The notes beneath the pieces were generated by a model that did not search any database, was not told where the DNA came from, and worked only from the letters and a program-made list of their open reading frames with translations. From Agromyces humatus (lineage in GTDB: Bacteria; Actinomycetota; Actinomycetes; Actinomycetales; Microbacteriaceae), in assembly GCF_021228295.1 (NCBI RefSeq), contig NZ_JAJQPD010000002.1, positions 372,001 through 436,000 of the forward strand: 64,000 bases of DNA, given 5' to 3'. Below are positions 9,469-18,778 of the stretch, in pieces; the first letter of the stretch is position 1; each line of letters starts with the position of its first letter. A program made the position numbers and the translations under genes.

Positions 9469-9515
9469 ATTTCGCGTCGGTTACGAAAACGGGCGTCGTG
9501 TAACGAGCGTGTTTC
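9469..9515 (-). promoter_or_regulatory. candidate GlnR-type nitrogen operator upstream of amt
   Basis: Read on the minus strand, GTAAC-n6-GAAAT occupies 9484-9469. Its mirror image, GAAAC-n6-GTTAC, lies at 9515-9500, with 15 bases between them. The known actinobacterial GlnR half-site pair is GTnAC-n6-GAAAC, so the proximal copy matches 9 of 10 fixed positions. The site lies 120-170 bases before the amt start. The match is my reading of the consensus, without a matrix score. Confidence 0.4.
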
Positions 9516-9561
9516 GGGGCGCCGTGAGTGACCCCGAGATCAGCGGATGTCGTTTGCCGTG

Positions 9562-10617
9562 TCAGTCGTGCGGCGGGAGCTCACCCGTGGTGAGGGCGAT
9601 CATGCGCGACATCGCACGCAGGTACTTCTTGCGATAGCCGCCGTTCATCATGTCGCCGCCGAAGACCTCGTCGAGCGGGAGTCCGCTCGCGACGATCGGC
9701 ACCTCGGCGTCGTAAACGCGGTCGATGAACGCCACGAGGCGCAGCGCTGCGTTCTGGTCGGTGAGCTCGTGCACGCCGTCGAGCGCGATGACCTCGATGC
9801 CGTCGATGAGCTTCACGTACTTCGAGGGGTGCACGGTCGCGAGATGCGCGATGAGCTCGTCGAACCCGTCGAGCGAGATCGCGTGCCCGCGTGCGGCGAG
9901 TGCGTCTGCCGTGTGCGCGACGTCGTGGTCGGGGCCGAGCGCGGCCGCATGCCCCTCGGTGGCGCGACGGCGGTAGTCGAGGCCGTCGATGCGCAGCGTC
10001 TCGAAGTTCGACGACAGCGCGTGGATCTCGCGGAGGAAGTCGGCGGCGGCGAAGCGCCCCTCGCCGAGCGCGTTCGGGGGCGTGTTCGACGTCGCCGCCA
10101 CCCGCGTGCCGCCGGCCATCAGCTCACCGAGGAAGCGGGTCATCAGCATCGTGTCGCCCGGGTCGTCGAGCTCGAACTCGTCGATGCAGATGAGGCGCGC
10201 GCCCTTGAGGAGCTGCACGGCCGGCGCGTACCCCAGTGCGCCGACGAGCGCTGTGTACTCGATGAACGTGCCGAAGTACTTCGGCCCGTGGGCGACGTGC
10301 CAGAGCGCGGCGAGCAGGTGCGTCTTGCCGACGCCGAATCCGCCGTCGAGGTAGACACCGGGGAGCTCGATGCGCGCGGGCCGTTTCCGCGAGAAGAACC
10401 CGCCCGGCCGCTGTGCGGCGCGCCACGCTCCGGCGAACGCGTTGAGCCGGTCGAGGGCCGCCTGCTGCGATGGGAAGTCGGGGTCGGGGCGATACGACTC
10501 GAACGACGCGTGCTCGAACTGCGGTGGCGGCGTGAGTTCCGACGCGATCTCGGCCCCGGAGATCGTGGGATTGCGATCGACGATGCGGACGAGGGTCTTG
10601 CTCGGTGCCGAGGTCAT
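9562..10617 (-). CDS. zapE: cell division ATPase ZapE (AFG1-like)
   Basis: Encodes 351 residues from the ATG at 10615-10617, preceded by GGGAG; an in-frame ATG 24 bases further upstream lacks a good ribosome site. AFG1/ZapE proteins are P-loop ATPases; in proteobacteria ZapE acts at the Z ring. Walker A is GGFGVGKTHLL, Walker B is CIDEFEL, and there is a sensor-1-like ATSNT. The C-terminal RRKKYLRAMSRM-type ending is family-typical. It is divergent from sseA. The family is firm, but the actinobacterial role is less well studied. Confidence 0.88.
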   Translation of the reverse strand: MTSAPSKTLVRIVDRNPTISGAEIASELTPPPQFEHASFESYRPDPDFPSQQAALDRLNAFAGAWRAAQRPGGFFSRKRPARIELPGVYLDGGFGVGKTHLLAALWHVAHGPKYFGTFIEYTALVGALGYAPAVQLLKGARLICIDEFELDDPGDTMLMTRFLGELMAGGTRVAATSNTPPNALGEGRFAAADFLREIHALSSNFETLRIDGLDYRRRATEGHAAALGPDHDVAHTADALAARGHAISLDGFDELIAHLATVHPSKYVKLIDGIEVIALDGVHELTDQNAALRLVAFIDRVYDAEVPIVASGLPLDEVFGGDMMNGGYRKKYLRAMSRMIALTTGELPPHD

Positions 10618-10759
10618 GCTGGTGGAGCTCCCGTGTTGCATCGGATGACGGGCCTGGTGACTTCGCCCCGCGCGCCGCGTAGATTCGTGGTGGACAGGTC
10701 ATCAGCCTAGTCCGCTCCCCCACTCGTCCCCGCCCGACCGGGCGATCCAGGAGGCAGTC

Positions 10760-11659
10760 ATGTCCGCCGAGTTCGACGCAGCCCCGAAGCTCGCCGAGTA
10801 CGCCCACCCCGAGCGTCTCGTCACGACCGATTGGCTCGCCGCGCACCTCGGTGAACCGGGCCTCGTCGTCGTCGAATCCGACGAGGACGTGCTGCTCTAC
10901 GAGACGGGGCACATCCCCGGCGCGGTGAAGATCGACTGGCACACCGAGCTCAACGACCCTGTGGTGCGCGACTACGTGAACGACGAGCAGTTCGCCGCCC
11001 TCCTCGGTTCGAAGGGCATCTCCCGCGACACGACGGTCGTCATCTACGGCGACAAGAACAACTGGTGGGCCGCCTACGCGCTCTGGGTCTTCACGCTCTT
11101 CGGCCACGAAGACGTGCGCCTGCTCGACGGCGGCCGCGACCTCTGGATCGCAGAGAACCGCGAGCTCACCACGGCAGCACCCGACGTGGCGCTCGTCGAG
11201 TACCCCGTCGTCGAACGAGACGACCGTGCCGTGCGCGCCTTCAAGGATGACGTGCTCTCCCACCTCGGAAACCCGCTCATCGACGTCCGCTCACCCGAGG
11301 AGTACACCGGAGAGCGCACGACCGCACCCGCGTACCCCGAAGAGGGCGCGCTCCGCGCGGGCCACATTCCCACCGCGGCATCCGTGCCCTGGGCCCGTGC
11401 CGCCGCCGCCGATGGCACGTTCAAGTCCCGTGACGAACTCGACGCGATCTACCGCGGCGAGGTCGGGCTCGACGACGGCGACGACGTCATCGCCTACTGC
11501 CGCATCGGCGAGCGTTCGAGTCACACGTGGTTCGTGCTCACGCACCTGCTCGGCTTCGACAAGGTGCGCAATTACGACGGTTCGTGGACCGAGTGGGGCA
11601 GCGCGGTGCGCGTCCCGATCGTGACCGGCACCGAGCGCGGCGACGTCCCCGCACGCTGA
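10760..11659 (+). CDS. sseA: thiosulfate/3-mercaptopyruvate sulfurtransferase (tandem rhodanese)
   Basis: Encodes 299 residues with two rhodanese domains. The N-terminal domain (about 20-140) is catalytically dead. The C-terminal domain (about 165-290) carries the active-site Cys247 in the loop CRIGERS. The CRIGERSS loop resembles the thiosulfate-type sulfurtransferases of actinobacteria. It moves sulfane sulfur to acceptors. The next gene, sufE, is 46 bases downstream on the same strand and encodes a persulfide acceptor, which supports a shared sulfur-transfer task. Confidence 0.9.
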   Translation: MSAEFDAAPKLAEYAHPERLVTTDWLAAHLGEPGLVVVESDEDVLLYETGHIPGAVKIDWHTELNDPVVRDYVNDEQFAALLGSKGISRDTTVVIYGDKNNWWAAYALWVFTLFGHEDVRLLDGGRDLWIAENRELTTAAPDVALVEYPVVERDDRAVRAFKDDVLSHLGNPLIDVRSPEEYTGERTTAPAYPEEGALRAGHIPTAASVPWARAAAADGTFKSRDELDAIYRGEVGLDDGDDVIAYCRIGERSSHTWFVLTHLLGFDKVRNYDGSWTEWGSAVRVPIVTGTERGDVPAR

Positions 11660-11705
11660 CGGCGGTCGGGTCGGGGTCGCGGCCGGCCATGGGAGAATGG
11701 GACGG

Positions 11706-12158
11706 ATGGACCAGACGACCCTTCCCGCGACGCTCGCCGAGACGCGCGACGACTTCCTCGCACTCGAGGTGCGCGACCGGCTTCAGCTGCTGCTCGAGTT
11801 CTCGAATGAACTCCCCGAACTGCCCGAGCGGTACGCCGACCACCCCGACCTGTTCGAGCGCGTCGTCGAATGCCAGTCGCCGGTGTACATCTTCGTCGAG
11901 GTCATCGACGGCATCGTGCACCTGTTCGCCACGGCGCCGGCTGAGGCGCCGACCACCCGTGGATTCGCGTCGATCCTGGTGCAGGGTCTCGACGGCTTGA
12001 CCGTGCAGCAGGTCCTCGACGTCCCGGCCGACTACCCCCAGTCGCTCGGGCTCGGCGTGGCGGTGTCTCCCTTGCGCGTCCGCGGCATGACGGGCATGCT
12101 CGCACGCGCCAAACGGCAGCTGCGCGAGCGCGTCGCTGCGCAGGTGGCCGGCGCGTAG
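11706..12158 (+). CDS. sufE: SufE family sulfur acceptor
   Basis: Encodes 150 residues. I chose the ATG at 11706 because GGGAGA at 11691-11696 is correctly spaced for it; an ATG at 11697 would sit directly on that site. SufE takes persulfide sulfur from a cysteine desulfurase or sulfurtransferase for Fe-S cluster assembly. The acceptor Cys56 lies in VVECQSPVYIFVE, matching the family CQSxV motif. Length is normal. It follows sseA, so sulfur could pass from rhodanese to SufE; that link is inferred from context. Confidence 0.9.
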   Translation: MDQTTLPATLAETRDDFLALEVRDRLQLLLEFSNELPELPERYADHPDLFERVVECQSPVYIFVEVIDGIVHLFATAPAEAPTTRGFASILVQGLDGLTVQQVLDVPADYPQSLGLGVAVSPLRVRGMTGMLARAKRQLRERVAAQVAGA

Positions 12159-12165
12159 GGCTCGT

Positions 12166-13383
12166 TCAGCCCACGATCTCGGCCTCGTCGCCGAGCTGCT
12201 GAGTGCTCTCGGAGCGTCGTTCCAGCCAGCCGGTGATGAGGTTCGTCCAGCGCGCCGGCTCGTGATTCCAGAGCTTGGTATGGCGGGCACCCTCGAACAC
12301 CTCGAACTCGATGAGATCGGGGCGGGATGCCGCGAATCGGCGTGACCCGTCGATGGGCACGAACCCGTCGTCGACGCTGTGCATGAGCAGGATCGGCACG
12401 TCGAACTCGTCGGCTCGCACCACCGGATCGAGCTCCTCGAGGCTGATCGGAGCCGCCACGCCGGTGAGCCCGCCGCTGAACGGGCCGCCGAGCAGCTGCG
12501 ACACGCTGTCGCCGATCGCGCGGGGCAGGCCGAGCGCGCTGCCCTGGAAGCGCAGGATGTCGACCCAGTCGATCGCCGGCGAGTCGAGCACGACGCCGAC
12601 GAGCCGCTCGCGAGCCTTCGCGGAGCGCAGGACGGCCTGCAACACGGTCGCCCCGCCCATCGACCAGCCCATCAGCACGATCTCCCGGGCACCCTGCCCC
12701 TCGGCGAAGTGGACGGCGTCGACCACATCGGCCCACTCGGTACCGCCGAGACCGTACTTGCGGTCGACGCTCTCGGGCGCCTCGCCGTCGTTGCGATACG
12801 AGATGAGGAGCGAGTTCCAACCGGCCTCGTGCGTCGGCCTCACGGCGCGCAGCCCCTCGGTGCGCTTCGCGCCCCGGCCGTGCACCTGGATCACCCAGCG
12901 TCGACGATCGTCGGAGGGAACGAACCAGGCGGGCGCCGGGCCGAGCGTCGTCTCGACGATCACGTTCTCGTACGGCAGGTCGAGCTCCCACGGCCCGAGG
13001 TGGAACGCGCTGTCGACGCGACCGCGTGACGCGCGCGCGAGCCGCCCGAAGTCGACCGACTCGATGCGCCGACGCACCACGCCGTCGTCGCTGAAGACGA
13101 CATCGCCGAACCGCGCGTGGCCCGCGTCGCGGTCGAACCAGAAGCCGTAGCGCCCGCGCATTCGCGCCTCGACGGAGTCTTCGAGCACGATCTCGGCTCC
13201 GACCGGGTCCACCTCGAGGATTCGGATGTCCTCCTCGCGCTGGGCGGGCGGCGTCACGACACGGCGCGCCATCACCACCGTGAGCACTGCGGCGGCCGTG
13301 GCCGCTGCCGCGACGCCGGCTGCGAGCAGCGCGGCTGCGGCGGTCGCGATACCGATCACTCCGACCCTGCGACCCCGAACCAT
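12166..13383 (-). CDS. membrane-anchored alpha/beta hydrolase
   Basis: Encodes 405 residues from the ATG at 13381-13383, chosen over an upstream ATG because GGGAGG precedes it closely. One hydrophobic alanine-rich segment (about residues 8-40) anchors the N-terminus, so the catalytic part is probably outside the membrane. The nucleophile elbow is GWSMGG, the acid is in HSVDDGFVP and the histidine in GARHTKLWN, giving a full Ser-Asp-His triad. The order matches serine aminopeptidase S33-like or BAAT-like hydrolases. The substrate is unknown. It is convergent with sufE, seven bases apart. Confidence 0.85.
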   Translation of the reverse strand: MVRGRRVGVIGIATAAAALLAAGVAAAATAAAVLTVVMARRVVTPPAQREEDIRILEVDPVGAEIVLEDSVEARMRGRYGFWFDRDAGHARFGDVVFSDDGVVRRRIESVDFGRLARASRGRVDSAFHLGPWELDLPYENVIVETTLGPAPAWFVPSDDRRRWVIQVHGRGAKRTEGLRAVRPTHEAGWNSLLISYRNDGEAPESVDRKYGLGGTEWADVVDAVHFAEGQGAREIVLMGWSMGGATVLQAVLRSAKARERLVGVVLDSPAIDWVDILRFQGSALGLPRAIGDSVSQLLGGPFSGGLTGVAAPISLEELDPVVRADEFDVPILLMHSVDDGFVPIDGSRRFAASRPDLIEFEVFEGARHTKLWNHEPARWTNLITGWLERRSESTQQLGDEAEIVG

Positions 13384-13470
13384 GCGATCCCTCCCGACGG
13401 TGCTGCTCAGGTGCACCCGGGCGCGGCGTGCCGCCCACGTGCGTTCCGATCGAGACTCTAGTCTGCAGAC

Positions 13471-14061
13471 GTGCCCGACGATGCGAACCAGACGCCGGCC
13501 GAGTTCGAGGCCGCACTCGCCTCGCTGCGCGCCGCTGCGCCGCGCAAGGAGCTGGCGATCTCCGAGATCACCGCTCCCGCATCGCTCGCGCCCTTCGCGA
13601 TCGCATTGTCGGCGGATGTCTCACCTTCGCGCCATGGCGACGACTCCGAGCTGGGCACCGGCCGATTCATCCTGTTGTACGACCCGGCCGAACCCGAGGC
13701 GTGGGGTGGCCGATTCCGCGTCGTGTGCTTCGCGCAGGCGCCGCTCGAGACCGACATCGGCCTCGACCCGTTCCTGGCGGATGTGGCGTGGTCGTGGCTC
13801 ATCGACGCGCTCGACGCGCGGGGCGCCCGCTACATCGCCGCCTCGGGGACCGCGACCAAGATCCTCTCGACCGGATTCGGCGAGTTGGCGCATCAGGGAG
13901 ATGGGGCCCAGATCGAACTGCGCGCCTCGTGGACGCCCCTCGACGCCGCAGTGGGCCCGCATGTGGAAGGCTGGGGTGAGTTGTTGTGCATGCTTGCAGG
14001 GCTCCCGCCCCGTTCGGAAGGGGTGACCGCACTGCCACGTCGGAGGTCGCACCGTGGATGA
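13471..14061 (+). CDS. DUF3000 family protein
   Basis: Encodes 196 residues from a GTG. DUF3000 is an actinobacterial family of unknown function that is regularly found directly upstream of an RNase D/HRDC gene, as here: the coding regions overlap by 8 bases. The N-terminus has FEAALASLRAAAPRKEL, and there is a Gly/Arg-rich strand region FRVVCFAQAPLETDIGLDP. No membrane segments or catalytic motif are apparent. The conserved pairing suggests a role with RNA processing, but that is only inference. Confidence 0.85.
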   Translation: MPDDANQTPAEFEAALASLRAAAPRKELAISEITAPASLAPFAIALSADVSPSRHGDDSELGTGRFILLYDPAEPEAWGGRFRVVCFAQAPLETDIGLDPFLADVAWSWLIDALDARGARYIAASGTATKILSTGFGELAHQGDGAQIELRASWTPLDAAVGPHVEGWGELLCMLAGLPPRSEGVTALPRRRSHRG

Positions 14062-15250
14062 GTTCCGGGTGATCGAGACGCCCGCTGAGTTCGATGACGC
14101 CGTGCGGCGACTCCTCGACGGCGACGGCCCCATTGCGGTCGACGCTGAGCGGGCGAGCGGATTCCGCTACTCGCAGCGCGCCTACCTCATCCAGATGTAC
14201 CGACGAGGCGCGGGCACGTTCCTCTTCGACCCGCCGCAGATCCCCGACTTCTCGGCGCTCGAGACGGCCATCCGTGCCGACGAATGGGTGCTGCACGCGG
14301 CGAGCCAAGACCTCGCCTGCCTGCGCGAGGTCGGTCTCGACCCCGACCGCATCTTCGACACCGAACTGGCTGCGCGACTGCTCGGAATGCCGCGCGTCGG
14401 GCTCGCGTCGGTCGTCGAGGAGTTGCTCGACGTCAAGCTGGCGAAGGAGCACTCGGCGGCCGACTGGTCGACGCGGCCTCTGCCGCAGTCATGGCTCAAG
14501 TACGCGGCGCTCGACGTGGAACTGCTCGTCGACGTGCGCGACCGGCTGGCCGAGCGACTGGTCGAGGCGGGCAAGAGCGAACTCGCGGCCCAGGAGTTCG
14601 ACGCAGTGCTGCACCGCGCCGCGAAGCCCCCGGCCGCCGAACCCTGGCGCCGACTCTCCGGCATCCACGCCATGCGGAGTCCTCGCAACCTTGCGGTGGC
14701 CCGTGAACTGTGGCTCTCGCGCGACGCACTCGCGGTCGAACTCGACAGTGCGCCCGGCCGCCTCGTCCCCGACGCGTCGATCCTCGCCGTCGCTCGCACG
14801 CTTCCGTCGACGCGACGCGCACTCGCCGACATGCGCGACTTCACCGGGCGTGCGAGCCGCACCGAACTCGACCGGTGGTGGGCCGCGATCGAGCGCGGGA
14901 TCACGACCACCGAGCTGCCCGCCGTGAGGGTGCCCAGCGACTCGCCGCCGCCTCCCCGCGCATGGGCATCGCGCAACCCCGAGGCCGACGCGCGACTGCG
15001 GGTCGCGAAGGGGGCCGTGGCCGAGGTGGCCGAGTCGTTCGGCATGCCCGTCGAGAACCTGCTCACCCCCGACTTCCTGCGTCGAGTCGCCTGGTCGCCT
15101 CCCGCGAATCCCGACGCCGCATCGATCAGCGCGGCGCTCGGCGAGCTCGGCGCCCGCGCCTGGCAGGTTGAGGCAACCTCACAGACAATCGCCGAAGCCT
15201 TTGTCGAGGCATCACAATCCTTGCGTGACGCCACCTCCACCGATTCGTAG
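14054..15250 (+). CDS. ribonuclease D family 3'-5' exonuclease with HRDC domains
   Basis: Encodes 398 residues from a GTG. The DEDDy exonuclease core is complete: DAERAS (DxE), HAASQDLACL (second Asp), and YAALDVELL (YxxxD). One HRDC-type helical domain follows at about 215-290 (SGIHAMRSPRNLAVARELW), and a divergent second copy at about 310-380. RNase D trims tRNA 3' ends. Translation is coupled to DUF3000. The last 80 bases are less GC-rich than the rest, without disrupting the frame. Confidence 0.9.
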   Translation: MDEFRVIETPAEFDDAVRRLLDGDGPIAVDAERASGFRYSQRAYLIQMYRRGAGTFLFDPPQIPDFSALETAIRADEWVLHAASQDLACLREVGLDPDRIFDTELAARLLGMPRVGLASVVEELLDVKLAKEHSAADWSTRPLPQSWLKYAALDVELLVDVRDRLAERLVEAGKSELAAQEFDAVLHRAAKPPAAEPWRRLSGIHAMRSPRNLAVARELWLSRDALAVELDSAPGRLVPDASILAVARTLPSTRRALADMRDFTGRASRTELDRWWAAIERGITTTELPAVRVPSDSPPPPRAWASRNPEADARLRVAKGAVAEVAESFGMPVENLLTPDFLRRVAWSPPANPDAASISAALGELGARAWQVEATSQTIAEAFVEASQSLRDATSTDS

Positions 15251-15326
15251 GTTCCATCAACCGATTCCGCCGCGTTCACGACGGGTTCGTAGGATCGGTG
15301 CATCCTGATCGAAAGTGAGCTGCAGC

Positions 15327-16532
15327 GTGGCTGATCAAGCTGAAGTCGTGTTCGTCGATGGGGTCCGCACCCCGTTCGGCAAGGCCGGCGACAAGGGCAT
15401 GTACTGGAACACCCGGGCCGACGATCTCGTCGTGAAGGCGATCGTCGGACTCCTCGAGCGCAATCCGAACGTGCCGAAGGACCGAATCGACGACGTCGCG
15501 ATCGCGGCCACGACCCAGAGCGGCGACCAGGGCCTGACCATCGGCCGCACCGCCGCGATCCTCGCCGGTCTGCCGAAGACCGTGCCGGGTTTCGCGATCG
15601 ACCGCATGTGCGCCGGAGCGATGACCTCCGCCGCGATGATGGCCGGTTCGATCGGGTTCGGCATGTACGACCTCGCGATCGCCGGCGGCGTCGAGCACAT
15701 GGGGCATCACCCCATGGGCTCGGGAGTCGACCCGAACCCCCGCTTCCTCAGCGAGCGCCTCGTCGGCGAGGACGCCCTCGTCATGGGCGCGACCGCCGAG
15801 CGCATCCACGACCGGTTCCCCCAGCTCACGAAGGAGCGCAGCGACCGCTACGCGCTTGCGAGCCAGCAGAAGACCGCCGCCGCGTACGATGCGGGCAAGA
15901 TCCAGCAGGACCTCGTCTCGGTCGCGGTCCGCACCGACGAGGGGTGGGGCCTCGCCACGCGCGACGAGGTCATGCGTCCCGAGACCACGCTCGAGGGACT
16001 CGCGGGCCTGAAGACCCCGTTCCGCCCCCATGGACGCATCACCGCCGGCAACGCGTCGGGGCTCAACGATGGCGCGACCGCCGCGATCCTCGCCTCGGGC
16101 AGCATTGCGAAGGAACTCGGGCTCACCCCCAAGATGAAGCTCGTGAGCTACGCCTTCGCCGGCGTCGACCCCGAGATCATGGGCATCGGACCGATCCCGG
16201 CCACCGAGAAGGCGCTCCGCAAGGGCGGTCTCACGATCGACGACATCGACCTCTTCGAGATGAACGAGGCGTTCGCCGTGCAGGTGCTCTCGTTCCTCGA
16301 CCACTACGGCATCGCCGACGACGATCCCCGCGTCAACCCGTGGGGCGGCGCGATTGCCGTGGGCCACCCGCTGGCATCGTCGGGCGTACGCCTGATGAAC
16401 CAGCTCGCGAGCCAGTTCACCGAGCGTCCCGACGTGCGCTACGGCATCACCAGCATGTGCGTCGGCCTCGGCCAGGGCGGCACCATGATCTGGGAGAACC
16501 CCAACTTCAACAAGAAGGCGAAGAAGGCGTGA
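15327..16532 (+). CDS. fadA: acetyl-CoA acyltransferase (thiolase)
   Basis: Encodes 401 residues from a GTG at 15327; an earlier in-frame GTG at 15315 is less likely. Thiolase cleaves 3-ketoacyl-CoA in the last step of beta-oxidation. The nucleophile Cys95 lies in RMCAGAMTS, the histidine in GHPLASSG, and the second cysteine in MCVGLGQGG. NEAFAVQ marks the thiolase C-terminal domain. It overlaps the next gene by four bases (GTGA), forming a FadA-FadB type two-subunit beta-oxidation unit. A -10-like TAGGAT is at 15290-15295. Confidence 0.93.
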   Translation: MADQAEVVFVDGVRTPFGKAGDKGMYWNTRADDLVVKAIVGLLERNPNVPKDRIDDVAIAATTQSGDQGLTIGRTAAILAGLPKTVPGFAIDRMCAGAMTSAAMMAGSIGFGMYDLAIAGGVEHMGHHPMGSGVDPNPRFLSERLVGEDALVMGATAERIHDRFPQLTKERSDRYALASQQKTAAAYDAGKIQQDLVSVAVRTDEGWGLATRDEVMRPETTLEGLAGLKTPFRPHGRITAGNASGLNDGATAAILASGSIAKELGLTPKMKLVSYAFAGVDPEIMGIGPIPATEKALRKGGLTIDDIDLFEMNEAFAVQVLSFLDHYGIADDDPRVNPWGGAIAVGHPLASSGVRLMNQLASQFTERPDVRYGITSMCVGLGQGGTMIWENPNFNKKAKKA

Positions 16533-18670
16533 CCGACTACTCGACCATCGATTTCGACTCGCTCGTGGCCCTCGCGGGCGACGACGAGGTCGTCACGCAC
16601 TCGTACGTGCGCGACATCCCCCTGACTTCGGGCAAGACGCTCGCGCTCATCACCCTCGACAACGGACGCGACCACACGCGGCCGAACACGCTCGGGGCGG
16701 CAACGCTGCTCGAGTACGCGAACACGCTCGACGGGCTGAAGGTGCGCGCGGCGGCCGGCGAGATCCACGCGGTCGCCGTCACCGGCAAGCCGTTCATCCT
16801 CGCCGCCGGTGCCGATCTCTCGAAAGTCGCCGAGATCCCCGACAAGGAGACGGCGAAGAAGTTCGTGCAACTCGGCCACTACGCGCTCGCCAAGCTCGGC
16901 GAAGTCGGCGTGCCGTCGTTCGCCTTCTACAACGGTCTCGCACTCGGCGGCGGCCTCGAGATCGGGCTGCACGCCGACTACCGCACGGTCGATGCCTCCG
17001 CGCCGGCGCTGGCACTGCCCGAGGTGTTCCTCGGCCTCATCCCCGGGTGGGGCGGCGCCACGATCCTCCCCAACCTCATCGGCATCGAGAACGCCCTCAA
17101 GGTCGTCATCGAGAATCCACTGAAGCAGAACCGCACCCTCAAGGGCCAGGACGCCCTCGACCTGGGCATCGCCGACGCGATCTTCCCTTCGGTCAACTAC
17201 CTCGAGGACTCGCTCCGCTGGGCCGATGACGTGATCTCGGGTCGCGTGAAGGTCAAGCGACCGAATGAGCCCGGAAAGGTGGAGCGCCTCGTCAAGTGGG
17301 ACGCCGCGATCGGCATCGCGGCGAAGATGCTGAAGAGCCGCATCGGCTCGGTGCCGCAGTCGCCGTACGCCGCCCTCGACCTCATGAAGGCGGCGAAGGG
17401 CGGCACCCGCGCCGAGGGGTTCCAGCGCGAAGACGAGGTGCTCGCGGACCTCATCGCAGGCGACCAACTGCAGGCCTCCGTGTACTCGTTCAACCTCGTG
17501 CAGAAGCGCACGAAGCGGCCCGCCGGCGCCCCCGACAAGGCGCTCGCGAAGAAGGTCACCAAGGTCGGCGTGATCGGTGCGGGGTATATGGCGAGCCAGC
17601 TCGCCCTGCTCTTCGTGCGGCGACTGCAGGTCCCGGTCGTCATCACCGACGTCGACCAGGAGCGCGTCGACAAGGGCGTGGCCTACATCGCCGGCGAGGT
17701 CGACGCCCTGCTGGCGAAGGGCCGCATCTCCCCCGACGAGGCGAACCGACTGAAGGCGCTCGTCACCGGAACGACCGACAAGGCCGACTTCGCCGATTGC
17801 GACTGGGTCATCGAGGCCGTCTTCGAGGAACTCGAGATCAAGCAGAACGTGTTCGCCGAGATCGAGCCGCACCTCTCTCCCGAGGCAGTGCTCGCCACGA
17901 ACACGTCGTCGCTCTCGGTCGAGCAGATCGGCGCGAAGCTCGCGCATCCCGAGCGTCTGGTGGGCTTCCACTTCTTCACGCCCGTCGCCGTCATGCCGCT
18001 CATCGAGGTCGTGAAGACGCCGCACACCGACGACGCGACGCTGTCGACCGCCATGGTGACGGCGAAGAACCTCAAGAAGAACGCGGTCATCACCGCCGAC
18101 ACCCCGGGCTTCGTCGTCAACCGCCTGCTCGCGGTGCTGCTCGGCGAGGCGATGCGTGCCGTCGACGAGGGCACCTCGTTCGAGACCGTCGACCAGGCGA
18201 TCGCACCGCTGGGCCTTCCGATGGCGCCGTCGGCGCTGCTCGATCTCGTCGGCCTCAAGGTGGGCGCGCACGTGCTCGACACGCACCACGCGGCCTTCCC
18301 CGACCGGTTCTACCGCAGCGAGAACCTGCACAGGCTCGCCGAGTACGGCAAGCTCCTCGAGAAGGACGACAAGGGCAAGGTCAGGGGCTTCGACAAAGGT
18401 GCGCTGAAGATCGTCTCGGGCGGCAAGAACGCCCGCAGCGCCGACGACATCCTCATCAGCCTGCAAGACGGTCTGGCACGCGAGGTGCGGCTCATGCTCG
18501 ACGACCAGGTGGTCGCCGCCCCCGAGGACATCGACCTCTGCATGATCCTCGGCGCCGGTTTCCCGTTCCAGATGGGCGGTGTGACCCCCTACCTCGACCG
18601 CGTCGGCGCGTCCGAGCGGGTGTTCGGCGATACGTTCCACCACCCGCCGATCGCGGGAGTCGGCGCGTAG
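16529..18670 (+). CDS. fadB: multifunctional beta-oxidation enzyme (enoyl-CoA hydratase / 3-hydroxyacyl-CoA dehydrogenase)
   Basis: Encodes 713 residues from a GTG. The N-terminal hydratase domain (about 15-300) has the oxyanion segment ILAAGADLSKVAE and ALGGGLEIGLHADYRT. The dehydrogenase domain begins near 340 with the NAD-binding VGVIGAGYMASQLALLFV and includes HFFTPVAVMPLIE and DTPGFVVNRLL. The GYMAS version of the usual GxMGxGIA loop has an alanine-serine change, which is tolerated in this family. It works with the upstream thiolase as the beta-oxidation complex. A strong hairpin terminator follows. Confidence 0.93.
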   Translation: MTDYSTIDFDSLVALAGDDEVVTHSYVRDIPLTSGKTLALITLDNGRDHTRPNTLGAATLLEYANTLDGLKVRAAAGEIHAVAVTGKPFILAAGADLSKVAEIPDKETAKKFVQLGHYALAKLGEVGVPSFAFYNGLALGGGLEIGLHADYRTVDASAPALALPEVFLGLIPGWGGATILPNLIGIENALKVVIENPLKQNRTLKGQDALDLGIADAIFPSVNYLEDSLRWADDVISGRVKVKRPNEPGKVERLVKWDAAIGIAAKMLKSRIGSVPQSPYAALDLMKAAKGGTRAEGFQREDEVLADLIAGDQLQASVYSFNLVQKRTKRPAGAPDKALAKKVTKVGVIGAGYMASQLALLFVRRLQVPVVITDVDQERVDKGVAYIAGEVDALLAKGRISPDEANRLKALVTGTTDKADFADCDWVIEAVFEELEIKQNVFAEIEPHLSPEAVLATNTSSLSVEQIGAKLAHPERLVGFHFFTPVAVMPLIEVVKTPHTDDATLSTAMVTAKNLKKNAVITADTPGFVVNRLLAVLLGEAMRAVDEGTSFETVDQAIAPLGLPMAPSALLDLVGLKVGAHVLDTHHAAFPDRFYRSENLHRLAEYGKLLEKDDKGKVRGFDKGALKIVSGGKNARSADDILISLQDGLAREVRLMLDDQVVAAPEDIDLCMILGAGFPFQMGGVTPYLDRVGASERVFGDTFHHPPIAGVGA

Positions 18671-18686
18671 CGCTCGACGCGACACC

Positions 18687-18715
18687 GAATGGGGCCCTCG
18701 TCGAGGGCCCCATTC
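18687..18715 (+). terminator. hairpin terminator of the fadA-fadB operon
   Basis: A perfect 13-bp stem (GAATGGGGCCCTC) with a 3-base loop begins 16 bases after the fadB stop codon. It is very stable and lacks a U tract. It may also stop transcription coming from dxs on the other strand, which ends at 18779. Confidence 0.75.
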
Positions 18716-18778
18716 GTGGCTCCGGGACACCGTGACGCGGGACATCCGCTGCCCGGATCCGAGATGCGGCGACGCAGG

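Noticed and set aside
16529..18670. Possible frameshift in fadB because a longer frame opens at 15608
   Set aside because: The upstream part overlaps the thiolase in another frame. The GTG at 16529 with GTGA overlap gives a full-length protein.
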